A DNA stretch of 61,262 nucleotides from Thermus tenuipuniceus (lineage in GTDB: Bacteria; Deinococcota; Deinococci; Deinococcales; Thermaceae), in assembly GCF_002964845.1 (NCBI RefSeq), contig NZ_PRDA01000018.1:1-61262 (forward strand), in the 5' to 3' direction. The position numbers and the translations under genes are program-made. A model generated the notes under the pieces. That model saw only the letters and a program-made list of their open reading frames with translations. It was not told where the DNA came from and did not search any database. How positions within the stretch are numbered: the stretch's first letter is position 1; every line of letters begins with the position of its first letter. This document shows positions 33,623 through 43,196 of this stretch, one piece after another.

Positions 33623-35311
33623 ATGGCGGTGCGCACCTCTGATTTCAGCCGAGTCTACGAGGCCTACCCCGAAAAGAAGGCCACCCTTTACTTCCTGGTC
33701 TTGGGCTTCGTCGCCCTCATCATCGGAAGCCTCTTTGGCCCTTTCCAGGCCCTTAACTACGGAAACGTGGACGCCTATCCCCTCCTTAAGCGCCTCCTCC
33801 CCTTCGTGCAGTCTTACTACCAGGGCCTGACCCTGCACGGGGTGCTGAACGCCATCGTCTTCACCCAGCTCTTCGCCCAGGCCACCATGGTGTACCTGCC
33901 CGCCCGGGAGCTGAACCTGCGGCCCAACATGGGCCTCATGTGGCTTTCCTGGTGGATGGCCTTCATCGGTTTGGTGATGGCCGCCCTGCCCCTGCTGGCC
34001 AACGAGGCCACGGTCCTCTATACCTTCTACCCACCCCTCAAGGGACACTGGGCCTTCTATCTCGGGGCCAGTATCTTCGTTCTCTCCACCTGGGTTAGCA
34101 TCTATATCGTCCTGGACCTGTGGCGGCGTTGGAAGGTCCAGAACCCGGGCAAAGTGACCCCCCTGGTCACCTACATGGCGGTGGTCTTCTGGCTCATGTG
34201 GTTCATCGCCTCCATCGGGCTGGTCCTGGAGTCCGTGCTCTTCCTCCTCCCCTGGTCTTTTGGCCTCATCGAGGGAGTAGACCCCCTGATCGCCCGGACC
34301 CTCTTCTGGTGGACGGGCCACCCCATCGTCTACTTCTGGCTCCTGCCCGCCTACGCCATCATCTACACCGTTTTGCCCAAGCAAGCTGGAGGGAAGCTTG
34401 TTTCCGACCCCATGGCCCGTCTGGCCTTCCTGCTCTTCCTTCTCCTCTCCACCCCGGTGGGGTTCCATCACCAGTTCGCCGACCCCGGCATCGACCCCAC
34501 CTGGAAGATGATCCACTCCGTCCTCACCATGTTCGTGGCGGTGCCCAGCCTGATGACCGCTTTTACCATCGCGGCCAGCCTGGAGTTTGCGGGAAGGATG
34601 CAGGGGGGTAAAGGCCTCTTCGGCTGGATCAAGGCCCTGCCCTGGGGCAACCCCGCCTTCGTGGCCCCGGTGCTGGGCCTCCTTGGGTTTATCCCCGGGG
34701 GAGCGGGGGGTATCGTGAACGCCAGCTTCACCCTGGACTACGTGGTCCACAACACCGCCTGGATCGCCGGCCACTTCCACCTGCAGGTGGCGAGCCTGGT
34801 GACGCTGACGGGGATGGGTTCGCTGTGGTGGCTTATCCCCAACCTCACCGGCAAGCCCATCTCCGATGGGCAAAGGCGGCTCGGCCTGGCGGTGGTCTGG
34901 CTTTGGTTCATCGGCATGATGCTTATGGCCCTGGGGCTTCACTGGCAAGGCCTCTTGAACGTGCCCAGGCGGGCTTACATCTCCCAGGTGCCAGACGCGT
35001 ATACCCATGCCGCCCTGCCCATGGTTTTCAACATCCTGGCGGGCATCATCCTGCTGGTGGCCCTCCTCCTTTTCATCTACGGCCTCTTCAGCGTTCTTCT
35101 GGGCCGGGAGCGTAGGGCAGAGCTGGCCGAGGCCCCGGTGCCCTTCGCCGAGGTTATCTCTGGCCCTGAGGACCGTCCTTTGGTCCAGGCCATGGACCGC
35201 ATCGGCTTCTGGTTCCTGGTAGCGGTGATCCTGGTGCTTTTGGCCTACGGGCCCACCCTGGTCCAGCTTTTCAGCAACCTGAACCCGGTGCCGGGCATGA
35301 GGCTCTGGTAG
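33623..35311 (+). CDS. cbaA: ba3 cytochrome c oxidase subunit I
   Basis: A 562-residue haem-copper oxidase of the B type with thirteen helices. His72 (LTLHGV) fits a haem b ligand. HPIVYFWLLPAY holds the CuB His and the cross-linked Tyr, HHQFADPGID the two further CuB His, and AGHFHLQVAS the haem a3 and haem b ligands. The E residue of the A-type D-channel is absent, as in other ba3 enzymes. It reduces O2 at low oxygen and pumps protons. A strong terminator follows. Confidence 0.98.
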   Translation: MAVRTSDFSRVYEAYPEKKATLYFLVLGFVALIIGSLFGPFQALNYGNVDAYPLLKRLLPFVQSYYQGLTLHGVLNAIVFTQLFAQATMVYLPARELNLRPNMGLMWLSWWMAFIGLVMAALPLLANEATVLYTFYPPLKGHWAFYLGASIFVLSTWVSIYIVLDLWRRWKVQNPGKVTPLVTYMAVVFWLMWFIASIGLVLESVLFLLPWSFGLIEGVDPLIARTLFWWTGHPIVYFWLLPAYAIIYTVLPKQAGGKLVSDPMARLAFLLFLLLSTPVGFHHQFADPGIDPTWKMIHSVLTMFVAVPSLMTAFTIAASLEFAGRMQGGKGLFGWIKALPWGNPAFVAPVLGLLGFIPGGAGGIVNASFTLDYVVHNTAWIAGHFHLQVASLVTLTGMGSLWWLIPNLTGKPISDGQRRLGLAVVWLWFIGMMLMALGLHWQGLLNVPRRAYISQVPDAYTHAALPMVFNILAGIILLVALLLFIYGLFSVLLGRERRAELAEAPVPFAEVISGPEDRPLVQAMDRIGFWFLVAVILVLLAYGPTLVQLFSNLNPVPGMRLW

Positions 35312-35322
35312 GCCCTCGAGGC

Positions 35323-35360
35323 GGTCAAGGGTCAGGGCCTCCTGGCCCTTGACCTTTTTT
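35323..35360 (+). terminator. intrinsic terminator of the ba3 oxidase operon
   Basis: Stem GGTCAAGGG / CCCTTGACC (35323-35331 with 35346-35354), an inner CAGG/CCTG pairing, then six T. It is the clearest Rho-independent terminator in the window. Confidence 0.92.
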
Positions 35361-35377
35361 GCGGAAGGCGCAAGGCT

Positions 35378-35863
35378 ATGCCCGTGGGCTTCCTGACCTC
35401 CCCCGCCCTGAGCTGGATGGTGGGCCTCACCCTTCTCCCCTTTTTCCTCCAGTTCCTAGGCCTGGGCCTGAGCGAGGTGCTGGGGCAAGGCCTTTGCGGA
35501 AGCGCCCTGGGGGTTTCCGAAGCGGAGGCCGTCCGCTACGGCCTGGTAAGCGAGTACTACCTTTACGGCCAGCTCTTTCTCCTTCTGCTCGCCCTGAAGG
35601 TCACCTATGCCCTGATCCTCGTGGCCCTGCGCTTCATGTACCCCAAGGAGGAACCTCCCTTCGCCCCCTGGGTGTGGAAGACTGGGGTGGGGCTTTCCGC
35701 CGCTGTTCTCCTGCTCTTTCTCCTCACCCGCACCCTGCCCCTCCCCTTCGCCACCCCTCTCGGGCCTGCCCTGCTGTCCCCAGCCCCCTTGGACCCCCTT
35801 TCCCTGTTGATGGTCCTCCCCGAGCCCATTTTGCTCTTCCTTTACCTGAGGCACCGGCCATGA
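35378..35863 (+). CDS. four-helix membrane protein of unknown function
   Basis: A 161-residue membrane protein with about four hydrophobic segments and a loop carrying LGQGLCGSALGVSEAEAVRYG. I do not recognise a family. It begins shortly after the oxidase terminator, with no strong ribosome site, and its stop overlaps the MFS start (ATGA), so the two are translated together. A role in copper or haem supply is possible only by position and is not shown by the sequence. Confidence 0.6.
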   Translation: MPVGFLTSPALSWMVGLTLLPFFLQFLGLGLSEVLGQGLCGSALGVSEAEAVRYGLVSEYYLYGQLFLLLLALKVTYALILVALRFMYPKEEPPFAPWVWKTGVGLSAAVLLLFLLTRTLPLPFATPLGPALLSPAPLDPLSLLMVLPEPILLFLYLRHRP

Positions 35864-37017
35864 AGCTTCCCGTGCAGGTGTACCTTCTGGGCTTGGTCAG
35901 CTTCCTCATGGACGTGGCCAGCGAGATGGTCTATCCCCTTTTGCCCCTCTTCCTCACCGGACTGGGAGCAGGCACCGGGGTGCTGGGCCTCGTGGAGGGC
36001 ATCGCCGAAGCCGCGGCCAGCCTCTTTAAGGTGGTCGGGGGAAGGATCTCCGACCGGGTGGGCCGAAGGAAGCCCCTCCTCCTATTGGGCTACGGCCTCC
36101 CGGCCTTCTTAAGGCCCATCCTGGCCCTGGCCCAAAGCCCGGCCCACGTCCTCCTCTACCGCTTCCTGGACCGGACGGGCAAGGGGCTACGCACGGCGCC
36201 CAGGGACGCCCTTTTGGCGGAGAGCGTTCCGCAAAGCGCCCTGGGACGGGCCTACGGCCTTCACCGGGGCCTGGACACCCTGGGGGCCACCGTGGGGCCC
36301 TTTCTGGCCTTCCTTCTCCTGCCCCACGTGGGGGTGCGGGGCGTGTTTTGGCTTTCCGCCATTCCCGCCTTCCTGGCCGTGCTCACGCTCCTTTGGATCC
36401 GGGAAGCCAGGAGCGTAAAGGTAGCCACGGACTCCCTTCCACCCCTTCCGCCAGGCTACCTAAGGACCCTACCGACCGCCTACCGGCGCTTCCTCCTGGT
36501 TTCCGGCATCTTTGCCCTGGCCCTCTCCTCCAACGCCTTCCTGCTCCTGCGCCTTAGAGACCTAGGCCTCTCGCAAGAGGAGGTCACCCTGGCCTACACG
36601 GGCTACAACCTCCTTTACGCCCTTCTCTCCTACCCCTTGGGTGGACTTGCCGACCGGGTGGGGTTGAGGCGGGTGGTGGCCTTGGGATTTGCCCTTTACG
36701 CCACGGTCTATCTGGGTTTCGCCTGGGCTGAGACGGCGTTTTGGGGCGTGGCCCTTCTACTTCTTTACGCCCTGTACTCGGCGGCCTTTGAAGGGGCAAG
36801 CCGGGCCTACCTGGCCACCCTCATACCCCAGGAAGCCAAGGCCACCGCCATCGGACTCTACCACACGGTGGTGGGGATTCTGCTCCTTCCGGCCAGCTTG
36901 ATCTTCGGTTTTCTCTGGCAAAGTTATGGGCCTGAGCTGGCCTTCGGCGTGGGGGCGGGTCTGGCCCTTTTGGCTCTCCTGCTTTTCCTGCTTGACGGAA
37001 GGAGGGCCAGGCCCTAA
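35860..37017 (+). CDS. MFS transporter
   Basis: A 385-residue, twelve-helix MFS protein. The loop 2-3 motif GGRISDRVGRRKPLL and its repeat GGLADRVGLRRVV after helix 8 are clear. The segment LDRTGKGLRTAPRDALLAES is typical of the group close to YbfB/nickel-resistance and drug exporters. The substrate is not known. The ATG at 35860 is fixed by the ATGA overlap with the previous gene; the open frame extends further back but only as a shadow of that gene. Confidence 0.88.
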   Translation: MKLPVQVYLLGLVSFLMDVASEMVYPLLPLFLTGLGAGTGVLGLVEGIAEAAASLFKVVGGRISDRVGRRKPLLLLGYGLPAFLRPILALAQSPAHVLLYRFLDRTGKGLRTAPRDALLAESVPQSALGRAYGLHRGLDTLGATVGPFLAFLLLPHVGVRGVFWLSAIPAFLAVLTLLWIREARSVKVATDSLPPLPPGYLRTLPTAYRRFLLVSGIFALALSSNAFLLLRLRDLGLSQEEVTLAYTGYNLLYALLSYPLGGLADRVGLRRVVALGFALYATVYLGFAWAETAFWGVALLLLYALYSAAFEGASRAYLATLIPQEAKATAIGLYHTVVGILLLPASLIFGFLWQSYGPELAFGVGAGLALLALLLFLLDGRRARP

Positions 37018-37024
37018 CCTGATA

Positions 37025-37083
37025 GAGGTCCTTTGGGGCCTCGAGGAGGAAGGGGCCAAAAGCGCCTTCCTCCCTGACGGAGG
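37025..37083 (+). promoter_or_regulatory. structured leader of rpsO, probable S15 binding site
   Basis: The 5' leader can form two stems, 37025-37031 with 37036-37042 and GGAGGAAGG (37045-37053) with CCTTCCTCC (37065-37073). The second stem's 3' arm can also pair with the ribosome site GGAGG (37079-37083). T. thermophilus S15 is known to repress its own translation by binding an rRNA-like fold in its mRNA leader, and this leader has the right place and features. Confidence 0.6.
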
Positions 37084-37088
37084 TAGAA

Positions 37089-37358
37089 ATGCCCATCAGC
37101 AAAGAGGAAAAGCAAAAGGTCATACAGGAGTTCGCCCGCTTCCCCGGGGATACGGGGAGCACCGAGGTGCAGGTGGCTTTACTCACTTTGCGCATCAACC
37201 GGCTTTCCGAGCACCTCAAGGTCCACAAGCACGACCACCATTCCCACCGCGGCCTTCTCATGCTGGTGGGGCAAAGGCGCAGGCTTCTCCGCTACCTGGA
37301 GCGGGAAGACCCCGAGCGCTACCAGGCCCTGGTTGAGAAGCTGGGCCTTAGGAAGTAA
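37089..37358 (+). CDS. rpsO: ribosomal protein S15
   Basis: An 89-residue S15 with the conserved helix-loop [23 protein letters not shown] and [20 protein letters not shown], which bind the 16S rRNA three-way junction. GGAGGT lies before the ATG. It precedes pnp, the common bacterial order, and its leader looks autoregulated. Confidence 0.98.
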   Translation: MPISKEEKQKVIQEFARFPGDTGSTEVQVALLTLRINRLSEHLKVHKHDHHSHRGLLMLVGQRRRLLRYLEREDPERYQALVEKLGLRK

Positions 37359-37376
37359 ACTGGTAACCAGGTCGGG

Positions 37377-37398
37377 GGCGGGGCCTTAGGGCTCCGCC
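37377..37398 (+). other. hairpin between rpsO and pnp
   Basis: Stem GGCGGGGCC / GGCTCCGCC with one G-T pair and a short loop, 18 bases before the pnp ATG and without a T run. In many bacteria the rpsO-pnp gap holds a partial terminator and RNase III cut site that control pnp levels; this hairpin could do either. Confidence 0.5.
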
Positions 37399-37415
37399 TC
37401 TCGCTTGAGGAAACT

Positions 37416-39560
37416 ATGCCGGAAGCCACACCCAACACCCCACAGGCCCATAGGTACGAAACCCAGGTGGCTGGCCGCCCCCTGGTGTTGGAGGCAGGGA
37501 AATACGCCAAACAGGCCTCGGGCTCGGTCCTGGTGCGCTACGGCGACACCGTGGTCCTGGCCACCGCCCAGGCCTCCGAGGAGCCCATAGAAGCGGACTT
37601 CCTTCCCCTCACCGTGGAGTTTGAGGAGCGGCACTATGCCGTGGGCAAGATCCCGGGAAGCTTCATGCGCCGGGAAGGGCGGCCCGGGGAAAAGGCCATC
37701 CTATCGGCCCGCATGACGGACCGGCCCATCCGTCCCCTCTTCCCCAAGGGGTTCCGGCACGAGGTGCAGGTGATCGTCACCGTGCTCTCCGCCGACCAGA
37801 AGAACCCCCCGGACATCCTGGGGCCCACGGCGGCCAGCGCCGCCCTCATGCTCTCCGACATCCCTTGGGAAGGCCCCGTGGCCGCGGTGCGGGTGGGCCT
37901 CATCGGGGGGCAGTTCGTCCTGAACCCCACCCTGCAGGAGCTGGAGGAAAGCGCCCTGGACCTGGTGGTGGCGGGAAGCCGGGACGCCATCCTCATGGTG
38001 GAGGCCGGGGCCCAAGAGGTGGACGAGGAAACCATGGTCCAGGCCCTGGAGTTCGCCCACCGGGAGATGCAGCCCATCCTGGACCTGCAGGAGGAGATGG
38101 CCCGGGCCCTGGGCAAACCCAAGATGGCCTGGACCCAACCGGAAGCCCTCAGCGAGGAGGAGAAGGAAGCCCTCTACCGCTTGGCCGTGGAACGGGGGCT
38201 TTCCGCCGTGCTCCAGACCGCCAGCAAGGGGGAAAGGAGCCGGGCCCTCGAGGCCTTTGCGGAAGCGCTGATCCTCGAGGCCTTGCCCAGACTGGAGGAC
38301 GGAACCCCGGACGAGAGCAAAAAGCCCCTTTACGAGAGCGCCTTTGACGAGGTCGTCCGCCGGGAGCTGCGCCGCCTGGTGCTGGAGGAGGGGAAGCGGG
38401 CGGATGGCCGGGGTCCCAAAGACCTCCGCCCCATCTGGATCGAGGTGGACGTCCTGCCCCGCGCCCACGGCTCCGCCGTCTTCACCCGGGGGGAAACCCA
38501 GGTGCTGGGCACCGTCACCCTGGGCACGGGCCGGGACGAGCAGATCATCGACGACCTGGGGATTGACGAAACGGAGAAGTTTCTGGTCCACTACAACTTT
38601 CCCCCCTTCTCCACCGGGGAGGTGAAGCGCCTCCGGGGGGTTTCCCGCCGGGAGATAGGCCACGGAAACCTGGCCAAGCGGGCCTTGAAGGCGGTCCTGC
38701 CTCCCGAGGAGGCCTTCCCCTACACCATCCGGGTGGTGGGGGATGTGCTGGAGTCCAACGGCAGTAGCTCCATGGCCACGGTCTGTGCGGGATGCCTGGC
38801 CCTGATGGACGCGGGTGTCCCCCTTAAGGCCCCGGTGGCCGGGGTGGCCATGGGTCTGGTCTGGGAAGGGGAGCGGGCGGTAATCCTCACCGACATCCTG
38901 GGGCTTGAGGATGCCCTGGGGGACATGGACTTCAAGGTGGCGGGAACCCGAAAAGGGGTCACCGCCTTGCAGATGGACAACAAGGTGGGCGGGCTTCCCC
39001 GGGAGGTGCTGAAGGAAGCCCTCATGCAGGCCCGGGAGGCCCGCATGAAGATCCTGGACCTTATGGAAAGCGTCCTCCCCGCCCCGCGCCCCGAGCTCAA
39101 GCCCTTCGCTCCCCGCATCCTCTCCCTGAAGGTCCCGGTGGAGAAGATCGGCCTCGTCATCGGCCCCGGGGGGAAGAACGTGCGGGCCCTCGAGGAGCTT
39201 GGGGTGGAGGTGGACATCGAGGAGGACGGGACGGTGCGCATCTACTCCAGCGACATGGAGGCGGCCCACAAGGCCAAGAAGCGCATAGAGGAGCTCACCA
39301 TGGAGGCCAAGGTGGGCGAGATCTACGAGGGCACCGTCACCAAGATCACCCCCTTTGGCGCCTTCGTGAGCCTGTTCCCCGGTACCGAAGGGCTCCTTCA
39401 CATCAGCCAGATCGCCCCCGGCCGGGTGGAGCGGGTGGAGGACCACTTGAAGGTGGGGGATGTGATCAAGGTCAAGGTGCACCGCATCGACGAGCGGGGC
39501 AAGATCGACCTGATCCGACCCGAGCTGGAGGGCAAGATCCCCCCCAGGCGGCGCGGCTAG
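37416..39560 (+). CDS. pnp: polyribonucleotide nucleotidyltransferase (PNPase)
   Basis: A 714-residue PNPase with two RNase PH domains (the second with [19 protein letters not shown]), a KH domain ([19 protein letters not shown]) and an S1 domain ([20 protein letters not shown]). It degrades RNA from the 3' end with phosphate. With RNase J encoded 57 bases downstream, this makes a small RNA-decay locus. Confidence 0.98.
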   Translation: MPEATPNTPQAHRYETQVAGRPLVLEAGKYAKQASGSVLVRYGDTVVLATAQASEEPIEADFLPLTVEFEERHYAVGKIPGSFMRREGRPGEKAILSARMTDRPIRPLFPKGFRHEVQVIVTVLSADQKNPPDILGPTAASAALMLSDIPWEGPVAAVRVGLIGGQFVLNPTLQELEESALDLVVAGSRDAILMVEAGAQEVDEETMVQALEFAHREMQPILDLQEEMARALGKPKMAWTQPEALSEEEKEALYRLAVERGLSAVLQTASKGERSRALEAFAEALILEALPRLEDGTPDESKKPLYESAFDEVVRRELRRLVLEEGKRADGRGPKDLRPIWIEVDVLPRAHGSAVFTRGETQVLGTVTLGTGRDEQIIDDLGIDETEKFLVHYNFPPFSTGEVKRLRGVSRREIGHGNLAKRALKAVLPPEEAFPYTIRVVGDVLESNGSSSMATVCAGCLALMDAGVPLKAPVAGVAMGLVWEGERAVILTDILGLEDALGDMDFKVAGTRKGVTALQMDNKVGGLPREVLKEALMQAREARMKILDLMESVLPAPRPELKPFAPRILSLKVPVEKIGLVIGPGGKNVRALEELGVEVDIEEDGTVRIYSSDMEAAHKAKKRIEELTMEAKVGEIYEGTVTKITPFGAFVSLFPGTEGLLHISQIAPGRVERVEDHLKVGDVIKVKVHRIDERGKIDLIRPELEGKIPPRRRG

Positions 39561-39573
39561 CCCCTGGGGGTTT
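39541..39573 (+). terminator. hairpin across the pnp stop codon
   Basis: CCCCCAGG (39541-39548) pairs with CCTGGGGG (39563-39570), followed by TTT. The pnp TAG lies in the loop. A second hairpin, CCCGGC-tag-GCCGGG, lies at 39588-39602 before the RNase J ribosome site. Both are likely to reduce read-through or protect mRNA ends. Confidence 0.45.
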
Positions 39574-39616
39574 CCCTTGACGCCCATCCCGGCTAGGCCG
39601 GGAAAATAGGAGGTTT

Positions 39617-41344
39617 ATGGAAGGCCAAGAGCGCAAACCCAGAAGGAGGCGGCGGCGCAAGCCCCAAGGGGGGACACCCCTCGAGGGGAACCCCCAGGAG
39701 CATGTGGAGATCATCCCCTTGGGGGGGATGGGGGAGATCGGCAAAAACATCACCGCCTTCCGCTTCCGGGACGAGATCTTCGTGCTGGACGGAGGGCTGG
39801 CCTTCCCCGACGAGGCCATGCCCGGGGTGGACCTCCTCATCCCCCGGGTGGATTACCTCATCGAAAACCGGCACCTCATCAAGGCCTGGGTCCTGACCCA
39901 CGGACACGAGGACCACATCGGGGGACTTCCTTTCATCCTCCCCATGGTCTTCGGGAAGGAAAGCCAGGTGCCCATCTACGGGGCCAAGCTCACCCTGGGC
40001 CTCCTTAAGGGGAAGCTGGAGGAGTTCGGTCTGAGGCCCGGAAGCTTTAACCTCAAGGAGATCTCCCCCGACGACCGCATCAGCGTAGGGCGCTACTTCA
40101 CCCTGGACCTCTTCCGCATGACCCACTCCATCCCCGATAACTCCGGTCTGGTCATCCGCACCCCCGTCGGCACCATCGTGCACACCGGGGACTTCAAGCT
40201 GGACGCCACCCCCATAGACGGCAAACTCTCTCATCTGGCCAAGGTGGCCCAGGCGGGGGCAGAAGGGGTTTTGCTCCTCATCGCCGACTCCACCAACGCC
40301 GAGCGCCCCGGCTACACCCCGAGCGAGATGGAGATCGCCAAGGAACTGGACCGGGTCATCGGCCGGGCCCCGGGCAGGGTCTTCGTCACCACCTTCGCCA
40401 GCCACATCCATCGCATCCAGGCGGTGATCTGGGCGGCGGAGAAGTATGGGCGCAAAGTGGCCATGGAGGGGCGGAGCATGGTGCGATTCAGCCGCATCGC
40501 CATGGAGCTGGGCTACCTCAAGGTGAAGGACCGCCTCTACACCCTGGAGGAGGTCAAGGACCTCCCCGACCACCAGGTGCTGATCCTGGCCACGGGAAGC
40601 CAGGGGCAGCCCATGTCCGTCCTCCACCGCCTGGCCTTTGAAGGCCACGCCAAGATGGCCATTAAGCCCGGGGACACGGTGATCCTTTCCAGTAGCCCCA
40701 TCCCCGGCAACGAGGAGGCGGTGAACCGGGTCATCAACCGGCTCTACGCCCTTGGGGCTTACGTCCTCTACCCCCCCACCTACAGGGTCCACGCCTCGGG
40801 CCACGCCTCCCAGGAGGAGCTGAAGCTCATCCTGAACCTCACCACGCCCAAGTTCTTCCTCCCCTGGCACGGGGAGGTGCGCCACCAGACCAACTTCAAG
40901 TGGCTGGCAGAGTCCATGAGCCACCCCCCGGAGAAGACCCTCATCGGGGAAAACGGCGCCGTTTACCGCCTTACCCGGGAAAGCTTCGAGAAGGTGGGCC
41001 AGGTGCCCTCCGGGGTCCTCTATGTGGACGGCCTGGGAGTGGGGGACATCACCGAGGAGATCCTGGCGGACCGCCAGCACATGGCCGAGGAGGGGATCGT
41101 GGTCATCACCGCCTTAGCGGGCCAGGACCCGGTGGTGGAGGTGGTGTCCCGGGGGTTTGTTAAGGCCGGGGAACGGCTTTTGGGCGAGGTGAAGCGCATG
41201 GCCCTCGAGGCCCTACAAAACGGGGTGCGGGAGAAGAAGACTCTGGAACGGATCCGGGACGACATCTACTTCCCGGTGAAAAAGTTCCTGAAGAAGGCCA
41301 CGGGCCGGGATCCCATGATCCTTCCCGTGGTCATCGAGGGGTGA
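39617..41344 (+). CDS. rnj: ribonuclease J
   Basis: A 575-residue metallo-beta-lactamase nuclease. After a basic tail (RKPRRRRRRKP) comes the THGHEDHIGG zinc motif, then the VHTGDFKLD segment, the beta-CASP block with FVTTFASHIHRIQA, the HASGHASQEE motif and a C-terminal domain. It cuts RNA internally and from the 5' end; the T. thermophilus enzyme has a known structure. AGGAGG lies before the ATG. The basic N-terminus is longer than in B. subtilis RNase J1. Confidence 0.97.
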   Translation: MEGQERKPRRRRRRKPQGGTPLEGNPQEHVEIIPLGGMGEIGKNITAFRFRDEIFVLDGGLAFPDEAMPGVDLLIPRVDYLIENRHLIKAWVLTHGHEDHIGGLPFILPMVFGKESQVPIYGAKLTLGLLKGKLEEFGLRPGSFNLKEISPDDRISVGRYFTLDLFRMTHSIPDNSGLVIRTPVGTIVHTGDFKLDATPIDGKLSHLAKVAQAGAEGVLLLIADSTNAERPGYTPSEMEIAKELDRVIGRAPGRVFVTTFASHIHRIQAVIWAAEKYGRKVAMEGRSMVRFSRIAMELGYLKVKDRLYTLEEVKDLPDHQVLILATGSQGQPMSVLHRLAFEGHAKMAIKPGDTVILSSSPIPGNEEAVNRVINRLYALGAYVLYPPTYRVHASGHASQEELKLILNLTTPKFFLPWHGEVRHQTNFKWLAESMSHPPEKTLIGENGAVYRLTRESFEKVGQVPSGVLYVDGLGVGDITEEILADRQHMAEEGIVVITALAGQDPVVEVVSRGFVKAGERLLGEVKRMALEALQNGVREKKTLERIRDDIYFPVKKFLKKATGRDPMILPVVIEG

Positions 41345-41347
41345 ACC

Positions 41348-41788
41348 ATGTACCGAAGCCTTCTCCTTCCCACAGACGGAAGCCCGGCTGCCGAAGCCGG
41401 GGTAAGGGAGGGGCTCCGCCTGGCCAAGGCCCTGGGGGCCCGAGCAGCCTTTCTTTACGTGCTGGAGCCCATAGGGCCAAGGCTTTTCCTGGGCCCGGAA
41501 ACCCTTCCCTACTACCAGGCCCTGGTGGAGGACATGCGGAAAGAGGGCATGGCCGCCTTGGACCGGGCCACTCAGATGGCGGAGGAGCTCGGGGTGGGGT
41601 TTGAGGCCCATCTCCTCGAGGGGCGGGCGGCGGAGGTCATCCTTAAGCAGGCGGAAACGCACGACCTTTTGGTCATGGCCACCCACGGACGGACGGGGCT
41701 GGACGCCGCCCTCCTGGGGAGCGTGACCCTGGAAGTGGTACGGCGCTCTTCCAAACCCGTGTTGGTGGTCCCTTACCGCAGGGCGTAA
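41348..41788 (+). CDS. universal stress protein
   Basis: A 146-residue UspA-fold protein with the ATP-binding loop MATHGRTGLDAALLGSVTLEV (G-2x-G-9x-G-S/T pattern), so it is probably of the ATP-binding class. It starts three bases after RNase J and is likely on the same mRNA. The stop overlaps the end of the exchanger gene on the other strand by 16 bases. Confidence 0.92.
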   Translation: MYRSLLLPTDGSPAAEAGVREGLRLAKALGARAAFLYVLEPIGPRLFLGPETLPYYQALVEDMRKEGMAALDRATQMAEELGVGFEAHLLEGRAAEVILKQAETHDLLVMATHGRTGLDAALLGSVTLEVVRRSSKPVLVVPYRRA

Positions 41789-42750
41789 AGCCAGACCAGG
41801 CCCAAAAGGTAAAGCCCCAGAAGGGTAAGGGTATCCCAAGAAAGCACCGCAAGCTTTCTCAGGGCCTGGTAGCTCATGCCCAAAAGCACCACCCCGTACA
41901 TGGCCAGGGCCACCAGCACCGCGGCCAGGTGGCTTTCGTGGGCGGCGTGGAAAAAAGGGCCCGCATAGAGGAAATCGTCCCAGGCCAGGATGAGGGCGTT
42001 GAAGAGGTTGCTCCCCAGGAGGTTGCCCACCGCCAGGTCAAAGGCGCCCAGCCTGGCCGCGCTTAGGGTGACCACCACCTCCGGCAAGGAGGTGACCGCC
42101 CCTACCAAGGCCGTGCCCACGAAGCTGGCTCCCAGGCCCGTTTCTTCCCCCAACCGCTCGGCCAAGGTAGGCAAAAAGCTGGCCGCCCCCACCACCACGG
42201 CCCCGTAGCCCACGTAGCCCCGTAGGGCCTGGGCGAGGGAGAGGTGCTCGTAAAGACGCTCTAACCTCTCCACCTCCACCTGCGGGCGCCGGCGCTCGTA
42301 GGTGAAGGTGAGGCGGGTAGCGAGGAGGTAAAGGAGGACCGCCACCGGGCTGTACCAGGAAACCGGTCCCCAGACGGGCCCGCCCCACCACAGGACCGCC
42401 CCCTGCATGGCCAGAAAGAGCAGGGCAAACCCCACCGCCAGGGCGTGCCCCGCGTGAAGGCGCCCCAGAAGGGGTACCCGGCCCCCCACAGCGTCCAGCA
42501 GGGAAAGGATGAGGAGGTTAAAAAGGACGCTGCCCAAGATATCCCCCACAGCGATGTCCACGGCGCCCAAGAGGGCGGCGCTGGTGCCGGTGAGGAGCTC
42601 GGGGAGGCTGGTGGTGGCCGCCACCAGGATGAGGCCCACCCAGGCCCGGCCCCAACCCCGCTTCTCCGCCAAGGCGTCGCCGTAGTAGGCCACCCGTTGC
42701 CCGGCCAGGACCACGAGGAGGGCCACCCCCAAAAAGGCCAAAAGAGTCAT
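41773..42750 (-). CDS. sodium/calcium exchanger-family membrane protein
   Basis: A 325-residue CaCA protein with two inverted repeats. Each has an alpha motif: ATTSLPELLTGTSAA with DILGSVLFNLL, and AVTSLPEVVVTLSAA with NLLGSNLFNALI. Ten or so helices are expected. It exchanges Ca2+ (or another cation) for Na+ or H+. It is the last gene of a minus-strand unit with a P-type ATPase and a CBS protein, overlapping the CBS gene by four bases. Confidence 0.9.
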   Translation of the reverse strand: MTLLAFLGVALLVVLAGQRVAYYGDALAEKRGWGRAWVGLILVAATTSLPELLTGTSAALLGAVDIAVGDILGSVLFNLLILSLLDAVGGRVPLLGRLHAGHALAVGFALLFLAMQGAVLWWGGPVWGPVSWYSPVAVLLYLLATRLTFTYERRRPQVEVERLERLYEHLSLAQALRGYVGYGAVVVGAASFLPTLAERLGEETGLGASFVGTALVGAVTSLPEVVVTLSAARLGAFDLAVGNLLGSNLFNALILAWDDFLYAGPFFHAAHESHLAAVLVALAMYGVVLLGMSYQALRKLAVLSWDTLTLLGLYLLGLVWLYALR

Positions 42751-43196
42751 AAGTGGGGCTTGAGGAGGCGGAGCAAGTCAAAACGGGTGATGATGCCCAA
42801 AGGCCTCTCCTCCGCATCCACCACGGGCACGTGGTTGATGTCGTAGTCCAGCATGAGCTCCAGCACCCGGGCGAGGGGTTCCTCCAGCCCCACGGCGTGC
42901 ACCGGTGAGCTCATGATCTCCTTTGCCTTCGTCCTCCGGGCCTCAGCCACCACCTGCTCCAGTCCGTCCTTTCCCAGGAAGCGGCCCAGGAGCATGGGGG
43001 CGCGGAAGGTGGAAAAGGGAATGCCCCGCTCCTTTAAAAAGTCGCTTTCCGTGACGATCCCCACAAGACGTCCCGCTTCGTCCACCACCAACACGCTCCC
43101 GATCCGCCGCTCCAGCATGAGCCGGGCCACCTCCTCCAGGGTGGCCTCTGGGGAAACCCCCACCGCAGGGCTGGTCATAGCGTCCTTGGCCTTCAT
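42747..43196 (-). CDS. two-CBS-domain protein
   Basis: A 149-residue protein made of two CBS motifs: TSPAVGVSPEATLEEVARLM with GIVTESDF, and SSPVHAVGLEEPLARVLELM with GIITRFDLLRL. CBS pairs bind adenine nucleotides or S-adenosyl compounds and sense energy or ionic state. Overlaps with both neighbours (ATPase by four, exchanger by four) suggest it regulates one of them. Confidence 0.9.
   Translation of the reverse strand: MKAKDAMTSPAVGVSPEATLEEVARLMLERRIGSVLVVDEAGRLVGIVTESDFLKERGIPFSTFRAPMLLGRFLGKDGLEQVVAEARRTKAKEIMSSPVHAVGLEEPLARVLELMLDYDINHVPVVDAEERPLGIITRFDLLRLLKPHL

Noticed and set aside
35359-35859. N-terminal extension of the MFS transporter
   Set aside because: This is the second frame of the four-helix membrane protein gene; MFS homology and the first helix begin at 35860.
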